Source: Flavivirga eckloniae
Lineage (GTDB): Bacteria > Bacteroidota > Bacteroidia > Flavobacteriales > Flavobacteriaceae
Reading direction: 5' to 3'
NCBI RefSeq assembly: GCF_002886045.1
Contig: NZ_CP025791.1
Coordinates: 3,053,001 to 3,117,000 of the forward strand
DNA: 64,000 nucleotides
The notes beneath the pieces are model-generated. The model was not told where the DNA came from. It saw nothing but the letters and a program-made list of their open reading frames with translations, and searched no databases. Numbering within the stretch: position 1 is the first letter of the stretch; each line of letters begins with the position of its first letter. Position numbers and translations under genes: made by a program. Shown here piece by piece: positions 7,085-14,948 of the stretch.

Positions 7085-9465
7085 TGAAAGAATTAATTAA
7101 TGATAATCCTTTTATAAAAGATCTTAGTAAATCAGCTGTCAAGAATTTGATTATTGACAATGAGCTAAGAAAAGATAATGTTGTTATATATTTTGTTGTT
7201 GATACTTACGATATTATTGAATATTGTTTTCCTTTTCATTCGGATGGGCAGAAGGAGGAGTACGAGCTTAAAACTAAGTTGATAGCCTATGATTATCTAT
7301 TTTATGAAAATGAAAATAAACCTCTTGTACCTGATGAGTATTTAGCAGAGTTAAATTCTTTTATGTATCATCTAAAAAATAAAGCTAATAATGCTATAAA
7401 TGCATTCAAGGATATTGAAAATCTATTTAAAGAAAAAGAACAACAATTAGACTTCGATTTTTTCACAAAGAACATTACCACTTTTTTAGCAATACAGTAT
7501 GATCTGTTAAATCCGGTTTCTTTAGATAGGTATAGAGATATTTTTAGTAAAAGGTTAGATGCATTTAATATAACAGTTAAAAATAAGAATGACAGAGAAA
7601 CTTTATCTAATTTGTTTGCAGGTGTTGAAAAGTCAGATTTGACTGAAAAAATATTTGAAGATTATTATGATAATGTAAAGCTTAAATTTATTGAAAAAAA
7701 ACCTACTTCTGAGAAAATTTTTAGGCACTTAAATAACACCTATAAAGATATTGTCGTAATTGATAGATTGATCCAAATAAATAATATTTTAGAAAAAAAG
7801 CATAAGGAAAATAAACTAGAAAAAAAATATTTATTTCTTTATGTTTCGTCTACACCTTCAAAATCTAAAGTTTTATTTAAACTTCCATCTTTGCTTAGTA
7901 ATTTGCCAAACATATACAATATTGATAAATTTAATTTTTTAAGGAATGCACCACAAATTTATCTTCAAGCCATATCCAGTTTTGGTAAAGATGACAACAT
8001 AGATAGTTCCATAAAGTTTTTGAAACAGATTGTCAGAGGACAGGAGCGAATAGATAAGATACATAGTCTTGAATCCGAGGTAAATGAAAAAAATCCAGGT
8101 CTTAGAAGAAGTCTAGCTGATATGAGAGATACTACAAGAAATCAATTTGATATCATCTCTAAAATGCATAAGTTTTATGAGAATAAAGAAAGGTTGACTA
8201 AAGTAATTGAAAATTTTAAAAATAGTACCCAAGGAATTAATACAAGAGAGTTTAGGAAATTTAAAAACTATATCAGTCGAATAATTCAATCAGATACATT
8301 TAAAACAAAATCGACTCAAGTATTTGAATATCTACATCTACATACTGCTAATTCTGAATTGCAAGGGAAAATACTAGAATTAAGCCTTTCTAATGAAAAT
8401 ATTACTCCAGATTTAGGTGAAGATACTGTTAGAAGTAATTATCAGCATTTGCCTATTTTAATTTTTTACAAACAACAGAGTTTATTAAAAAAATCCTCAT
8501 GGCATGATTTATTAAAAACAATTTCTAACTACTTATCTGAGCCAGGACAGGATGAGAAAAACGAATTCATTACGTCTTATAATAATATTATTGAAAACTT
8601 AAAGAAAAAGAAGGGGTTTTCAGCAATAGAAATTTCAATTATTCTCTATTACTTGAGTTTAATACTTCCAGATCCTGACTCTAATGTAGGAAATGAAAAA
8701 CAACTAATAAGACAATTAGAAAACCTTAAAGAAGTGATAAAATATTCTTATATTAAACAGGTTTATAATCCTAAAAACGAAGAGTTTGAAGAAATATTGG
8801 CGAAAAACAAATATGAGATTGAAATAAATTATATGCTCATATGGATTTACAGGCGAAAAAAAATGTTTGATAAATCAATAGAATTAGCAAATAAGGTGCT
8901 TGAGATTTATTCTGATGAACCTAGGATAATTCATGGGAAAGCATTGTCAATTTTATCTAAAGCGTACTCCCAAGAAAGCGGATACAATATTTCAAGGTCT
9001 TTATTGAAAGCTAAGAATCTGTTAATTAAATCCCTACGTTTGTATGAATATGAAAAAGTAACCAATAATATACTTTTAAGAAAGACATTGATAGCAATAT
9101 CTAATAGTATCTGTAATTTATATAATCATTTGTATAATCATGATAAAAAAGAAGAGTATCTAGAAAATTCAAAGAAATCTTCTATAGTTTTTCTGGATAT
9201 ATTCAAGAGATATATTTCAAAACCAATAGAAGATTTTCCTGCGTTTTGTGATACCTTATGCTGGTTAAATTTAAATATTGCTGAAGCTGAATTGGATAAT
9301 TCTAACCATGATGAGGCTACGAAAAGATATACTACAGCCCAACATTATTTTGATATTTGTAAAGTGTCTAAAATTTATGACAATTTCCCTGATCAAGATT
9401 ATTTTAACAACTTAAAATCAAAGTTAAATACTGTCAAAAAAGAAGTCATAAAAAAAGATTCTTAG
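7084..9465 (+). CDS. Large island protein (793 aa), possible PIN-like N-terminus and helical repeat C-terminus
   Basis: This is the last and largest gene of the operon. The N-terminus has a hydrophobic strand followed by aspartates (IYFVVDTYDII, D40 and D43) and then PDEYLAEL with E89. Spacing and context resemble the first two acidic motifs of PIN-type nucleases, but I cannot locate a full catalytic set. The middle (about residues 120-560) is helical and highly charged, with coiled-coil-like stretches around 330-400. From about 590 to 760 there are TPR-like helical pairs (NYMLIWIYRRKKMFDKSIELA and following), a protein-interaction scaffold. No ATPase P-loop is visible. It could be the sensor or scaffold of the system, with nuclease activity in the N-terminus as a possibility only. 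Confidence 0.75.
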   Translation: MKELINDNPFIKDLSKSAVKNLIIDNELRKDNVVIYFVVDTYDIIEYCFPFHSDGQKEEYELKTKLIAYDYLFYENENKPLVPDEYLAELNSFMYHLKNKANNAINAFKDIENLFKEKEQQLDFDFFTKNITTFLAIQYDLLNPVSLDRYRDIFSKRLDAFNITVKNKNDRETLSNLFAGVEKSDLTEKIFEDYYDNVKLKFIEKKPTSEKIFRHLNNTYKDIVVIDRLIQINNILEKKHKENKLEKKYLFLYVSSTPSKSKVLFKLPSLLSNLPNIYNIDKFNFLRNAPQIYLQAISSFGKDDNIDSSIKFLKQIVRGQERIDKIHSLESEVNEKNPGLRRSLADMRDTTRNQFDIISKMHKFYENKERLTKVIENFKNSTQGINTREFRKFKNYISRIIQSDTFKTKSTQVFEYLHLHTANSELQGKILELSLSNENITPDLGEDTVRSNYQHLPILIFYKQQSLLKKSSWHDLLKTISNYLSEPGQDEKNEFITSYNNIIENLKKKKGFSAIEISIILYYLSLILPDPDSNVGNEKQLIRQLENLKEVIKYSYIKQVYNPKNEEFEEILAKNKYEIEINYMLIWIYRRKKMFDKSIELANKVLEIYSDEPRIIHGKALSILSKAYSQESGYNISRSLLKAKNLLIKSLRLYEYEKVTNNILLRKTLIAISNSICNLYNHLYNHDKKEEYLENSKKSSIVFLDIFKRYISKPIEDFPAFCDTLCWLNLNIAEAELDNSNHDEATKRYTTAQHYFDICKVSKIYDNFPDQDYFNNLKSKLNTVKKEVIKKDS

Positions 9466-10259
9466 TAAAGTCAAAAAACATTTTAGATTCTATATCTTGA
9501 TAATATTATTAATCAAATAATTAGTAAAAAGAAATTTATACATAAGTTTCCAAAAAGTAACTTCGTGAATTTTCACAAGTAAAAATAAAGAATTATTTGC
9601 TAGTTATCTCTTTTCGATTTTATCTATACTTACCAACAGATTGAACTAATGGAGTTTATATAAAACTTTACTCAATCTCCTTAAGAATGGAGTCTTTTAA
9701 TTCTTTTAGTCTTTAACGGGTTAACCTCCACTCCGCAAAGTCTCCTGACTTTGAGGTGTAAAAAACTATCAAATAAATCTAATAATAGATAACTGTCTAG
9801 GTGAATCTCTTTGCCAACAATTTATAAGATATGAGAGAGTCTAATTCTCTTTCTCTTTTTTAATTTTTGATCTAATTCCTCAATATTTTTTGAAATCCGT
9901 TTTTAAAGTGATGGATTTAGAGATTGGATTTTAAAAACGTTTTTCTGTTAAATCCGTAATTTTACTGACTTCACTTTGATTTTTTGCGTTAAATTATAAA
10001 AAATACAATTCTTCAAATTTGAATTAACAGTTTTCATAGATGTATTTTATATATTATCTAGTGCTATTAATCTGTAACTTCTTATTGAGGGAATACTCTT
10101 CTCATTAGCCGAATATGAAAAAACATTATTAGAATTTTTCAAAATATTAATTGTAATCTATTTTATATCTATAAAACAGGTTTACATTGTTATTTTCAGT
10201 GTTGGGTATATCAATGTGTTAAAATTTTAATTGTGTTAGTTTTTATGTGTTTCTATCTG
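9466..10259. other. AT-rich right arm of the inner island segment; possible structured RNA
   Basis: No credible coding frame on either strand. A less AT-rich patch at about 9690-9760 can fold: AAAGTC and GACTTT form a perfect 6-bp hairpin at about 9737-9752 inside complementary CCTC/GAGG segments. A purine/pyrimidine hairpin with a T-run follows at about 9831-9862. This could be a small RNA ending in a terminator, but no known class is recognised. An imperfect 40-base repeat (10067-10107) is shared with 11984-12022. Confidence 0.3.
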
Positions 10260-10302
10260 CTCATAATCAGATGGTCCTTGGTTTGAGCCCAAGTGGGACC
10301 AC
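10260..10302 (+). repeat. Attachment-site copy: duplicated tRNA 3' half
   Basis: The 43 bases match the tRNA from the anticodon loop through the base after the discriminator (3759-3801) with 2 mismatches by eye. The 5' half of the tRNA is absent, so it is not a gene. This is the usual footprint of an element that integrated into the tRNA 3' end, with 6.5 kb between the copies. Confidence 0.85.
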
Positions 10303-10671
10303 ATACGCGACCTCGCTAGTAATGGCGGGGTTTCGTGTTTTTATGACCTGTCATTCTTTATTCTTATTGGAAAAGTAGTAAAATTATAGGAAAATATCTC
10401 GTTTTTAAAAAGTGTTTTTAATTTCCTGTTGTTTTGTTGTAGACCTCACTAGTTCTTTCTTCAAGAGATTGCTGTTCGCGTAATTTGAAAAGGAACTGCC
10501 TGTTTTCATTCAAAACAATGATCACACATTATAGAATGAAGAATTTGTAACATTTATACACAACTTATCTTTTTTTGATATTTGATTTTCTCAGTCTTTT
10601 TTAAAATAGAATTCTCGTCAAAAAAATTAGAGTGAAGTAATAAATGTTTTTTAACGCAGTTTGGTTAGATG
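10303..10671. other. Intergenic stretch after the second att copy, with a terminator-like hairpin
   Basis: A GC-rich hairpin at 10305-10342 (ACGCGACCTCGC pairing with GGCGGGGTTTCGTGT, then five T) directly follows the tRNA fragment, just as a terminator follows the real tRNA. It probably was the tRNA terminator before the later insertion. A 14-base sequence (TTAGAGTGAAGTAA, 10627-10640) recurs at 11604-11617. I see no gene here. Confidence 0.5.
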
Positions 10672-11231
10672 TTAAGCAAATTTGAAGTATGAAAATTCAT
10701 TTTCGGACGCATATACTGACTTTTGAGCTTCAATTTTAATTCGATTTCTAAGTTCTTTTATTGATTTAAAAACTGCATAAAATAAAAAAGTTAGGGCTAA
10801 AAATGGGATTACAATATAAATCTACCCGCCAGAGTTAATTAAAAATGCTCTAGTAGCAATATGAATTACTTCGCTATTAATTTTGTTTAATCGTTCGTCG
10901 TTACATTGCTCCAGTATCTGTTTACGTTTCTCCACCTTTCTTTGAAAAGTTTTATTAGCATCATATTTTCGATGTGTAGTCCAAGTTGTATAAATAGAAA
11001 AGTAAGGCAATCTATTGATTGTTGAATTGATCGTATCTTCAAATAAATAAGTAAAAGGCAGTATCATTAACTTTTGAAGATTCTTCTCCTTTTATTCTTC
11101 GTAACTCGTCTCGAAGTGCAAATAATTTGTAACGTAACTCTAATCTATAATACGGTACTATTATTCCCTGATAGATAAAATGGAAAATTCCAAGAATGAA
11201 TGTTATTATAAATAAAATAGCTATATAGTGT
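10672..11231 (-). pseudogene. Decayed two-TM membrane protein gene (frameshift plus internal stop)
   Basis: Read on the minus strand, the first part (about 11231 to 11070) gives a hydrophobic helix followed by YRLELRYKLFALRDELRRIK but has no ATG and runs out of frame. One frame over, from 11067 to 10825, the sequence continues with LFEDTINSTINRLPYFS and a basic helix, then meets a TAG at 10822-10824. Directly after that stop the same frame reads through another hydrophobic helix (IYIVIPFLALTFLFYAVF) and ends at a TAA at 10672-10674. Joined up, this is a plausible protein of about 185 residues with N- and C-terminal membrane helices, broken by one frameshift and one nonsense codon. The pieces fit one topology, so I call it a pseudogene rather than separate small genes. 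The family is not recognised with certainty. Confidence 0.55.
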
Positions 11232-11234
11232 TAA

Positions 11235-11420
11235 TTACTTGAACGTAATTTCTTTTGTGTCGGTGGATGAAAGTTTTAAAACCATTGTAAGAAGTGTTAT
11301 TCCTATAATGTCAATAACGAACTGACCTTTTTTCATGGATGCTATGAATACATTCTGTACCGTTCCAAAAAAATTGGGTTGATTATAGCCTCGTTTGTGT
11401 TTGTTTTTTCGGTTAACCAT
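11235..11420 (-). CDS. Small membrane protein (61 aa)
   Basis: The product has a basic N-terminus, then MKKGQFVIDIIGITLLTMVLKL, and a short polar tail: a single membrane helix. It sits directly upstream of the decayed two-helix protein gene on the same strand, with 3 bases between its stop and the start of that gene's open frame, so they probably formed an operon. An internal ATG before KKGQF at residue 29 could be the real start, since the first 28 residues are unusually basic. Function unknown. Confidence 0.4.
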   Translation of the reverse strand: MVNRKNKHKRGYNQPNFFGTVQNVFIASMKKGQFVIDIIGITLLTMVLKLSSTDTKEITFK

Positions 11421-11856
11421 GTGTTAATTAGTGATTTTAATGCGACAAATGTAATATATTTCACTCAAAATCAAAATTATAATAATTTTGAATGAACAAT
11501 TCTTGTTAGAGCTTAAAATAAATAAGCGGTTTTGGTATTACTAGAAATATTGTTTTTTGGCTAATTCCCTTTTAATCATGATTGATTTTATTTGCTAAAA
11601 GTGTTAGAGTGAAGTAAAGGCGAAATCAAAGGCAATTTGTAAAATATAAATGCTGTCGCAGGTTTATATTAATAATTTTTAGTTTGTTGTTGTTTTTTAG
11701 CGGCTTCAATTTCCAGTTTTAATAAACCGGAAATCCTATCTAAAATCGGCGTGCTTTTTTCTGTTTAATATGAATTAATTATGATACCAAATATAATAAA
11801 ACCCTTTGTAAATCAACGATTTTGAATCAAGTTAATTTGTAAGAATCTGAAAATAA

Positions 11857-11899
11857 CTGACTCATAACCAGGGGGCTTGATTCGAGCCAATTAGGACCA
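11857..11899 (+). repeat. Older, degenerate attachment-site copy of the tRNA 3' half
   Basis: CTGACTCATAACCAGG followed by ATTCGAGCC and AGGACCA aligns with the tRNA from the anticodon stem to the discriminator, with a 2-3 base deletion and several substitutions. It is more diverged than the copy at 10260, consistent with an older integration. A hairpin with T-run follows at about 11910-11946. Confidence 0.7.
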
Positions 11900-11909
11900 T
11901 AGGTAAAGC

Positions 11910-11946
11910 AAGGCTTCATAGAGTTTATCTGTTTGAAGCTTTTTTA
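11910..11946 (+). terminator. Hairpin with T-run behind the degenerate att copy
   Basis: AAGGCTTCA and TGAAGCTT pair around a 15-base loop, then T5. It occupies the same relative place as the terminator behind the intact tRNA, so it is probably the original tRNA terminator displaced by insertion. Confidence 0.5.
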
Positions 11947-12142
11947 TTTGCAAACACCCCAAAATTTAACACTTTTAGCAGAATTAATCTATAACTTCTT
12001 ATCAGGGAAATACGCTCTATTAATTGTTAATTGCGACTAAAGAGATAGTATCTAATAATATACTATTTAAAGCGTTTAGGTTTATACTTTGATTTGATAA
12101 AAACCTATCTCAAATCTTTCTTTATCTTTCGAATAACGAAAT

Positions 12143-12991
12143 TTGACTTATTTTATGATTTTCTATAAACATCAAAAAGCCTTAAACCCTTTTATTTCGC
12201 ATATATTTTCAATTAGCTTTGATAGAGATGCCCAAAATAAAATAATAAATGAATTTATTTTACCTAGTGGCCATTGCTTAATGGGCTTTCAGTGTATTGG
12301 AAAATATAAAATAGTATCAGACAATAAAGAAACAACACCTCCGAAAGCTTACATCACTGGACAACAAATAAAGAGTTTTAATTTCGTGTCTTCTGATCCC
12401 GTTATAGAGGTGATTATAGTAGTTTTTAAGCCAACAGCCCTTTATCACCTATTTGGGTTAGATACAACTAAACTAATAAACAATGTTATATCTGTTGAAG
12501 AAGCTTTTATGAGTAAGCTTACAGTATTTAATAAGCATTTTGAGAATGCTAAATCTTATGAAGCCAAAATGCGCTATGTAGAAGAATTATTGTTGAAAAG
12601 GTTGGAACAAGTTGCTCCAAAACTAAATGTAATTGATATTTCAATAGACTTAATTCATAAAAACAAAGGGCGAACATCAATTAAAAGTTTGGTAACTCAA
12701 CTTAAAATTAGTGAACGTTATTTTCAAAAAAAATTTAAAAAAATTGTTGGAATCACACCATTTGCTTACACTAAAATAACACGATTTAGTTATTTATTTG
12801 CAGAGATGAGTAAAATACCTGATCAAAACTATAAAGACCTAAGTGATAATTTTGATTATTATGATATAGCACATTTTTCTAAGGATTTTAAAAAATATTG
12901 CGGAGACGCTCCTACAAAATTCAATATTGACAAATACAAATTCATTAAAAAAATAATGGTCGATGACCCTCTTATCCTAAAGATAAAATAA
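12143..12991 (+). CDS. AraC-family transcriptional regulator
   Basis: The 282-residue protein has an N-terminal beta-rich sensing domain (about residues 1-150, of the DUF6597 type common in Bacteroidetes AraC proteins) and a C-terminal AraC double helix-turn-helix. The first HTH is SIKSLVTQLKISERYFQKKF (about 186-205) followed by IVGITPFAYTKITRF; the second includes YYDIAHFSKDFKKYCGDAP (about 252-270). It sits at the island's outer edge, 265 bases upstream of the three-gene envelope cluster on the same strand, which it might control. The ligand is unknown. The ATG at 12143 could be replaced by the one at 12155; both keep the domain intact. Confidence 0.88.
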   Translation: MTYFMIFYKHQKALNPFISHIFSISFDRDAQNKIINEFILPSGHCLMGFQCIGKYKIVSDNKETTPPKAYITGQQIKSFNFVSSDPVIEVIIVVFKPTALYHLFGLDTTKLINNVISVEEAFMSKLTVFNKHFENAKSYEAKMRYVEELLLKRLEQVAPKLNVIDISIDLIHKNKGRTSIKSLVTQLKISERYFQKKFKKIVGITPFAYTKITRFSYLFAEMSKIPDQNYKDLSDNFDYYDIAHFSKDFKKYCGDAPTKFNIDKYKFIKKIMVDDPLILKIK

Positions 12992-13256
12992 TCAGAATGT
13001 TTATTTATAAAAGAAAAGACGCTTATTTACAACCACTTAGGTTTATTTACAATTACCTTTCCTCGAGTTTTTTCACAAGCACCATTTTTTATTAATATAA
13101 TCAGAATAAATGTTAATGCTCTTTTCTGCATTTACCTTTATAAAACCTATTTTTTTCGTTGTTAAAATAAATAACAAACAGTATTTAACAATTATATCAT
13201 GGTTTGGGTTATATGTATAGATTATTACGATAATCGCTAAACATAATTTTACTCGA

Positions 13257-14948
13257 ATGACAGGAAAACAATTTTGTATCCTTTTGCTAACATTCCTCTT
13301 AGGAGAATTTTGTTTAGTAGCACAGGATATTGAAAATATTAGCCAGCAAGACCCTTTTAAAATTTCGGGAACCATTGGAGCCACAGGAACCTATTTCAAT
13401 GCCGACGGACGACAAGCCAATCGAGAACCTTTTAGTTGGGTTATTTACGGAAGTCCAACAATTTCCATTTATGGTGTAGATATTCCATTTTCGTTTACTT
13501 TTAGTGAGCAGAATCGTGATTTTAGGCAACCATTTAACCAATTTGGATTGAGCCCAACCTATAAATGGGCAACGGTGCATTTAGGGCATCGTAATTTAAA
13601 ATGGTCTGAATTTGCACTTGCGGGACACAATTTTTTTGGTGGCGGATTTGAAGTAACACCAAAAAATTTTAGAATTGGAGCCGTGTACGGTCGGTTTTTA
13701 AAACCTATTGAACCAAACTCTGCAACTTCTGGAACAACCTATGATACTCCTGCGTTCAGGCGTGTTGGCAGTGCTTTTAAAGTAGGTTATGGTAGCGAAA
13801 AGAATAATGCAGACATTGTTGTTTTTCAAGCTAAAGATGATGTGAATTCTATAGATGTTACCAATGCACCACCAACTTTAACACCTCAGGAAAATGTAGT
13901 TGCTTCTATAAAAACCCATCATTTGTTTTTTGAGAAACTATCTTTTGATGCCGAATATGCACGAAGTATTTATACACCCAACACCGAAACAGTATCGGTT
14001 AATAATTTGAACGACCCAATAGTTAATACGTTTTCCTTTTTAATTGACGAACGCCAAGGTACACGAGTTGGAGATGCTATTCTGGCCACTTTGGGTTTCA
14101 AGGAAAAAACTTATGAGATTAAATTAAGATACAATCGTATCGACCCAGATTTTAAATCGTTAGGAGCCTATTTTTTTCTAACAGATTTAGAAAAAATAAC
14201 TATTGAACCTCGCGTAAAGTTTTGGAAAAACAAACTTGTTGTTGCAGGTAGTTTCGGAATTCAAAAAGATAATTTGAATGCCGTTAAGAATGCACAAACT
14301 AAGCGGAATATTTATTCGACAAATATCAACTTTACACCAATTCAGCAATACAACTTAAATGCAAATTATACGAATTATGGCATTACTCAAAAACCAGGAA
14401 CGCAACCTATAAATAATCAAATGGAAATAGCGCAAGTAAATCAACAACTAACCGTTACCCAAAACGTGAATTTATTGAGCAAGGACAATTCTATAATGCA
14501 CATGCTATTGCTCCTGTGGAATTTTCAAAATCTAACAGACGACAATAGTAATACCTCAGCGTTTTCCGAGTTTCAATCGCACATTCTTTCGCCCCGATAC
14601 ACCTTTTCATATAACCCATGGAGGTTTACTACCGGCATTGGTTATAATTATAGCATTTTTAAATTTACGACGCGAGAAACTAAGAATTTCGGACCTTCAG
14701 TAACGTTATCAAAAGCCTTTCAAAAGCCAAATATTAATCTGTCTACCACTTTCAATCATTATGAAATTGTAAATGATGGGATAAAGGATAGTAATGCTTT
14801 TACTATTAGATTTCAGGGAAAATATAGATTGACAAAAAAGCATCAATTCTCGTTACGTGGTTTTCTCAATAACGGAAACACGACAGGAATAAATCCATTA
14901 AATTATTCAGAAACTAAAATAGACTTTGGTTATGTATATACTTTTTAA
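13257..14948 (+). CDS. Outer-membrane beta-barrel protein
   Basis: The 563-residue protein begins with a Sec signal peptide (about residues 1-23, cut after LVAQ). The mature part alternates short amphipathic strands and turns (ISGTIGATGTYFNADG, WATVHLGHRNLKWS, GGGFEV), ends in an aromatic residue (DFGYVYTF) and has no cytoplasmic features, which fits a large beta-barrel. The terminal phenylalanine is typical for BamA-inserted proteins. It overlaps the next, very large gene by 23 bases, so the two are translationally linked. In flavobacteria such barrels accompany TANFOR-type surface proteins; I infer it anchors or exports the partner. The exact family is not recognised. Confidence 0.8.
   Translation: MTGKQFCILLLTFLLGEFCLVAQDIENISQQDPFKISGTIGATGTYFNADGRQANREPFSWVIYGSPTISIYGVDIPFSFTFSEQNRDFRQPFNQFGLSPTYKWATVHLGHRNLKWSEFALAGHNFFGGGFEVTPKNFRIGAVYGRFLKPIEPNSATSGTTYDTPAFRRVGSAFKVGYGSEKNNADIVVFQAKDDVNSIDVTNAPPTLTPQENVVASIKTHHLFFEKLSFDAEYARSIYTPNTETVSVNNLNDPIVNTFSFLIDERQGTRVGDAILATLGFKEKTYEIKLRYNRIDPDFKSLGAYFFLTDLEKITIEPRVKFWKNKLVVAGSFGIQKDNLNAVKNAQTKRNIYSTNINFTPIQQYNLNANYTNYGITQKPGTQPINNQMEIAQVNQQLTVTQNVNLLSKDNSIMHMLLLLWNFQNLTDDNSNTSAFSEFQSHILSPRYTFSYNPWRFTTGIGYNYSIFKFTTRETKNFGPSVTLSKAFQKPNINLSTTFNHYEIVNDGIKDSNAFTIRFQGKYRLTKKHQFSLRGFLNNGNTTGINPLNYSETKIDFGYVYTF

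Larger units (their letters stand above)
11421..12142. other. Intergenic stretch containing the outer att copy
   Basis: Contains the third tRNA-like repeat and its hairpin, a 40-base imperfect repeat at 11984-12022, and a short open minus-strand fragment (about 11670-11760, reading KSTPILDRISGLLKLE) that lacks a start codon and may be the tail of a lost gene. The upstream region of the AraC gene (12030-12142) is AT-rich with no clear operator. Confidence 0.4.

Noticed and set aside
9466-10259. A retron or group II intron RNA
   Set aside because: No reverse transcriptase nearby and no recognisable core structure; kept only as a generic structured-RNA possibility.
10260-10302. A second tRNA gene
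   Set aside because: Only the 3' half is present; acceptor 5' strand and D-arm are missing.
13314-13580. Minus-strand open frame inside the barrel gene
   Set aside because: It mirrors the real gene, with no signal or motif of its own. The same holds for the other antisense frames in the large genes.
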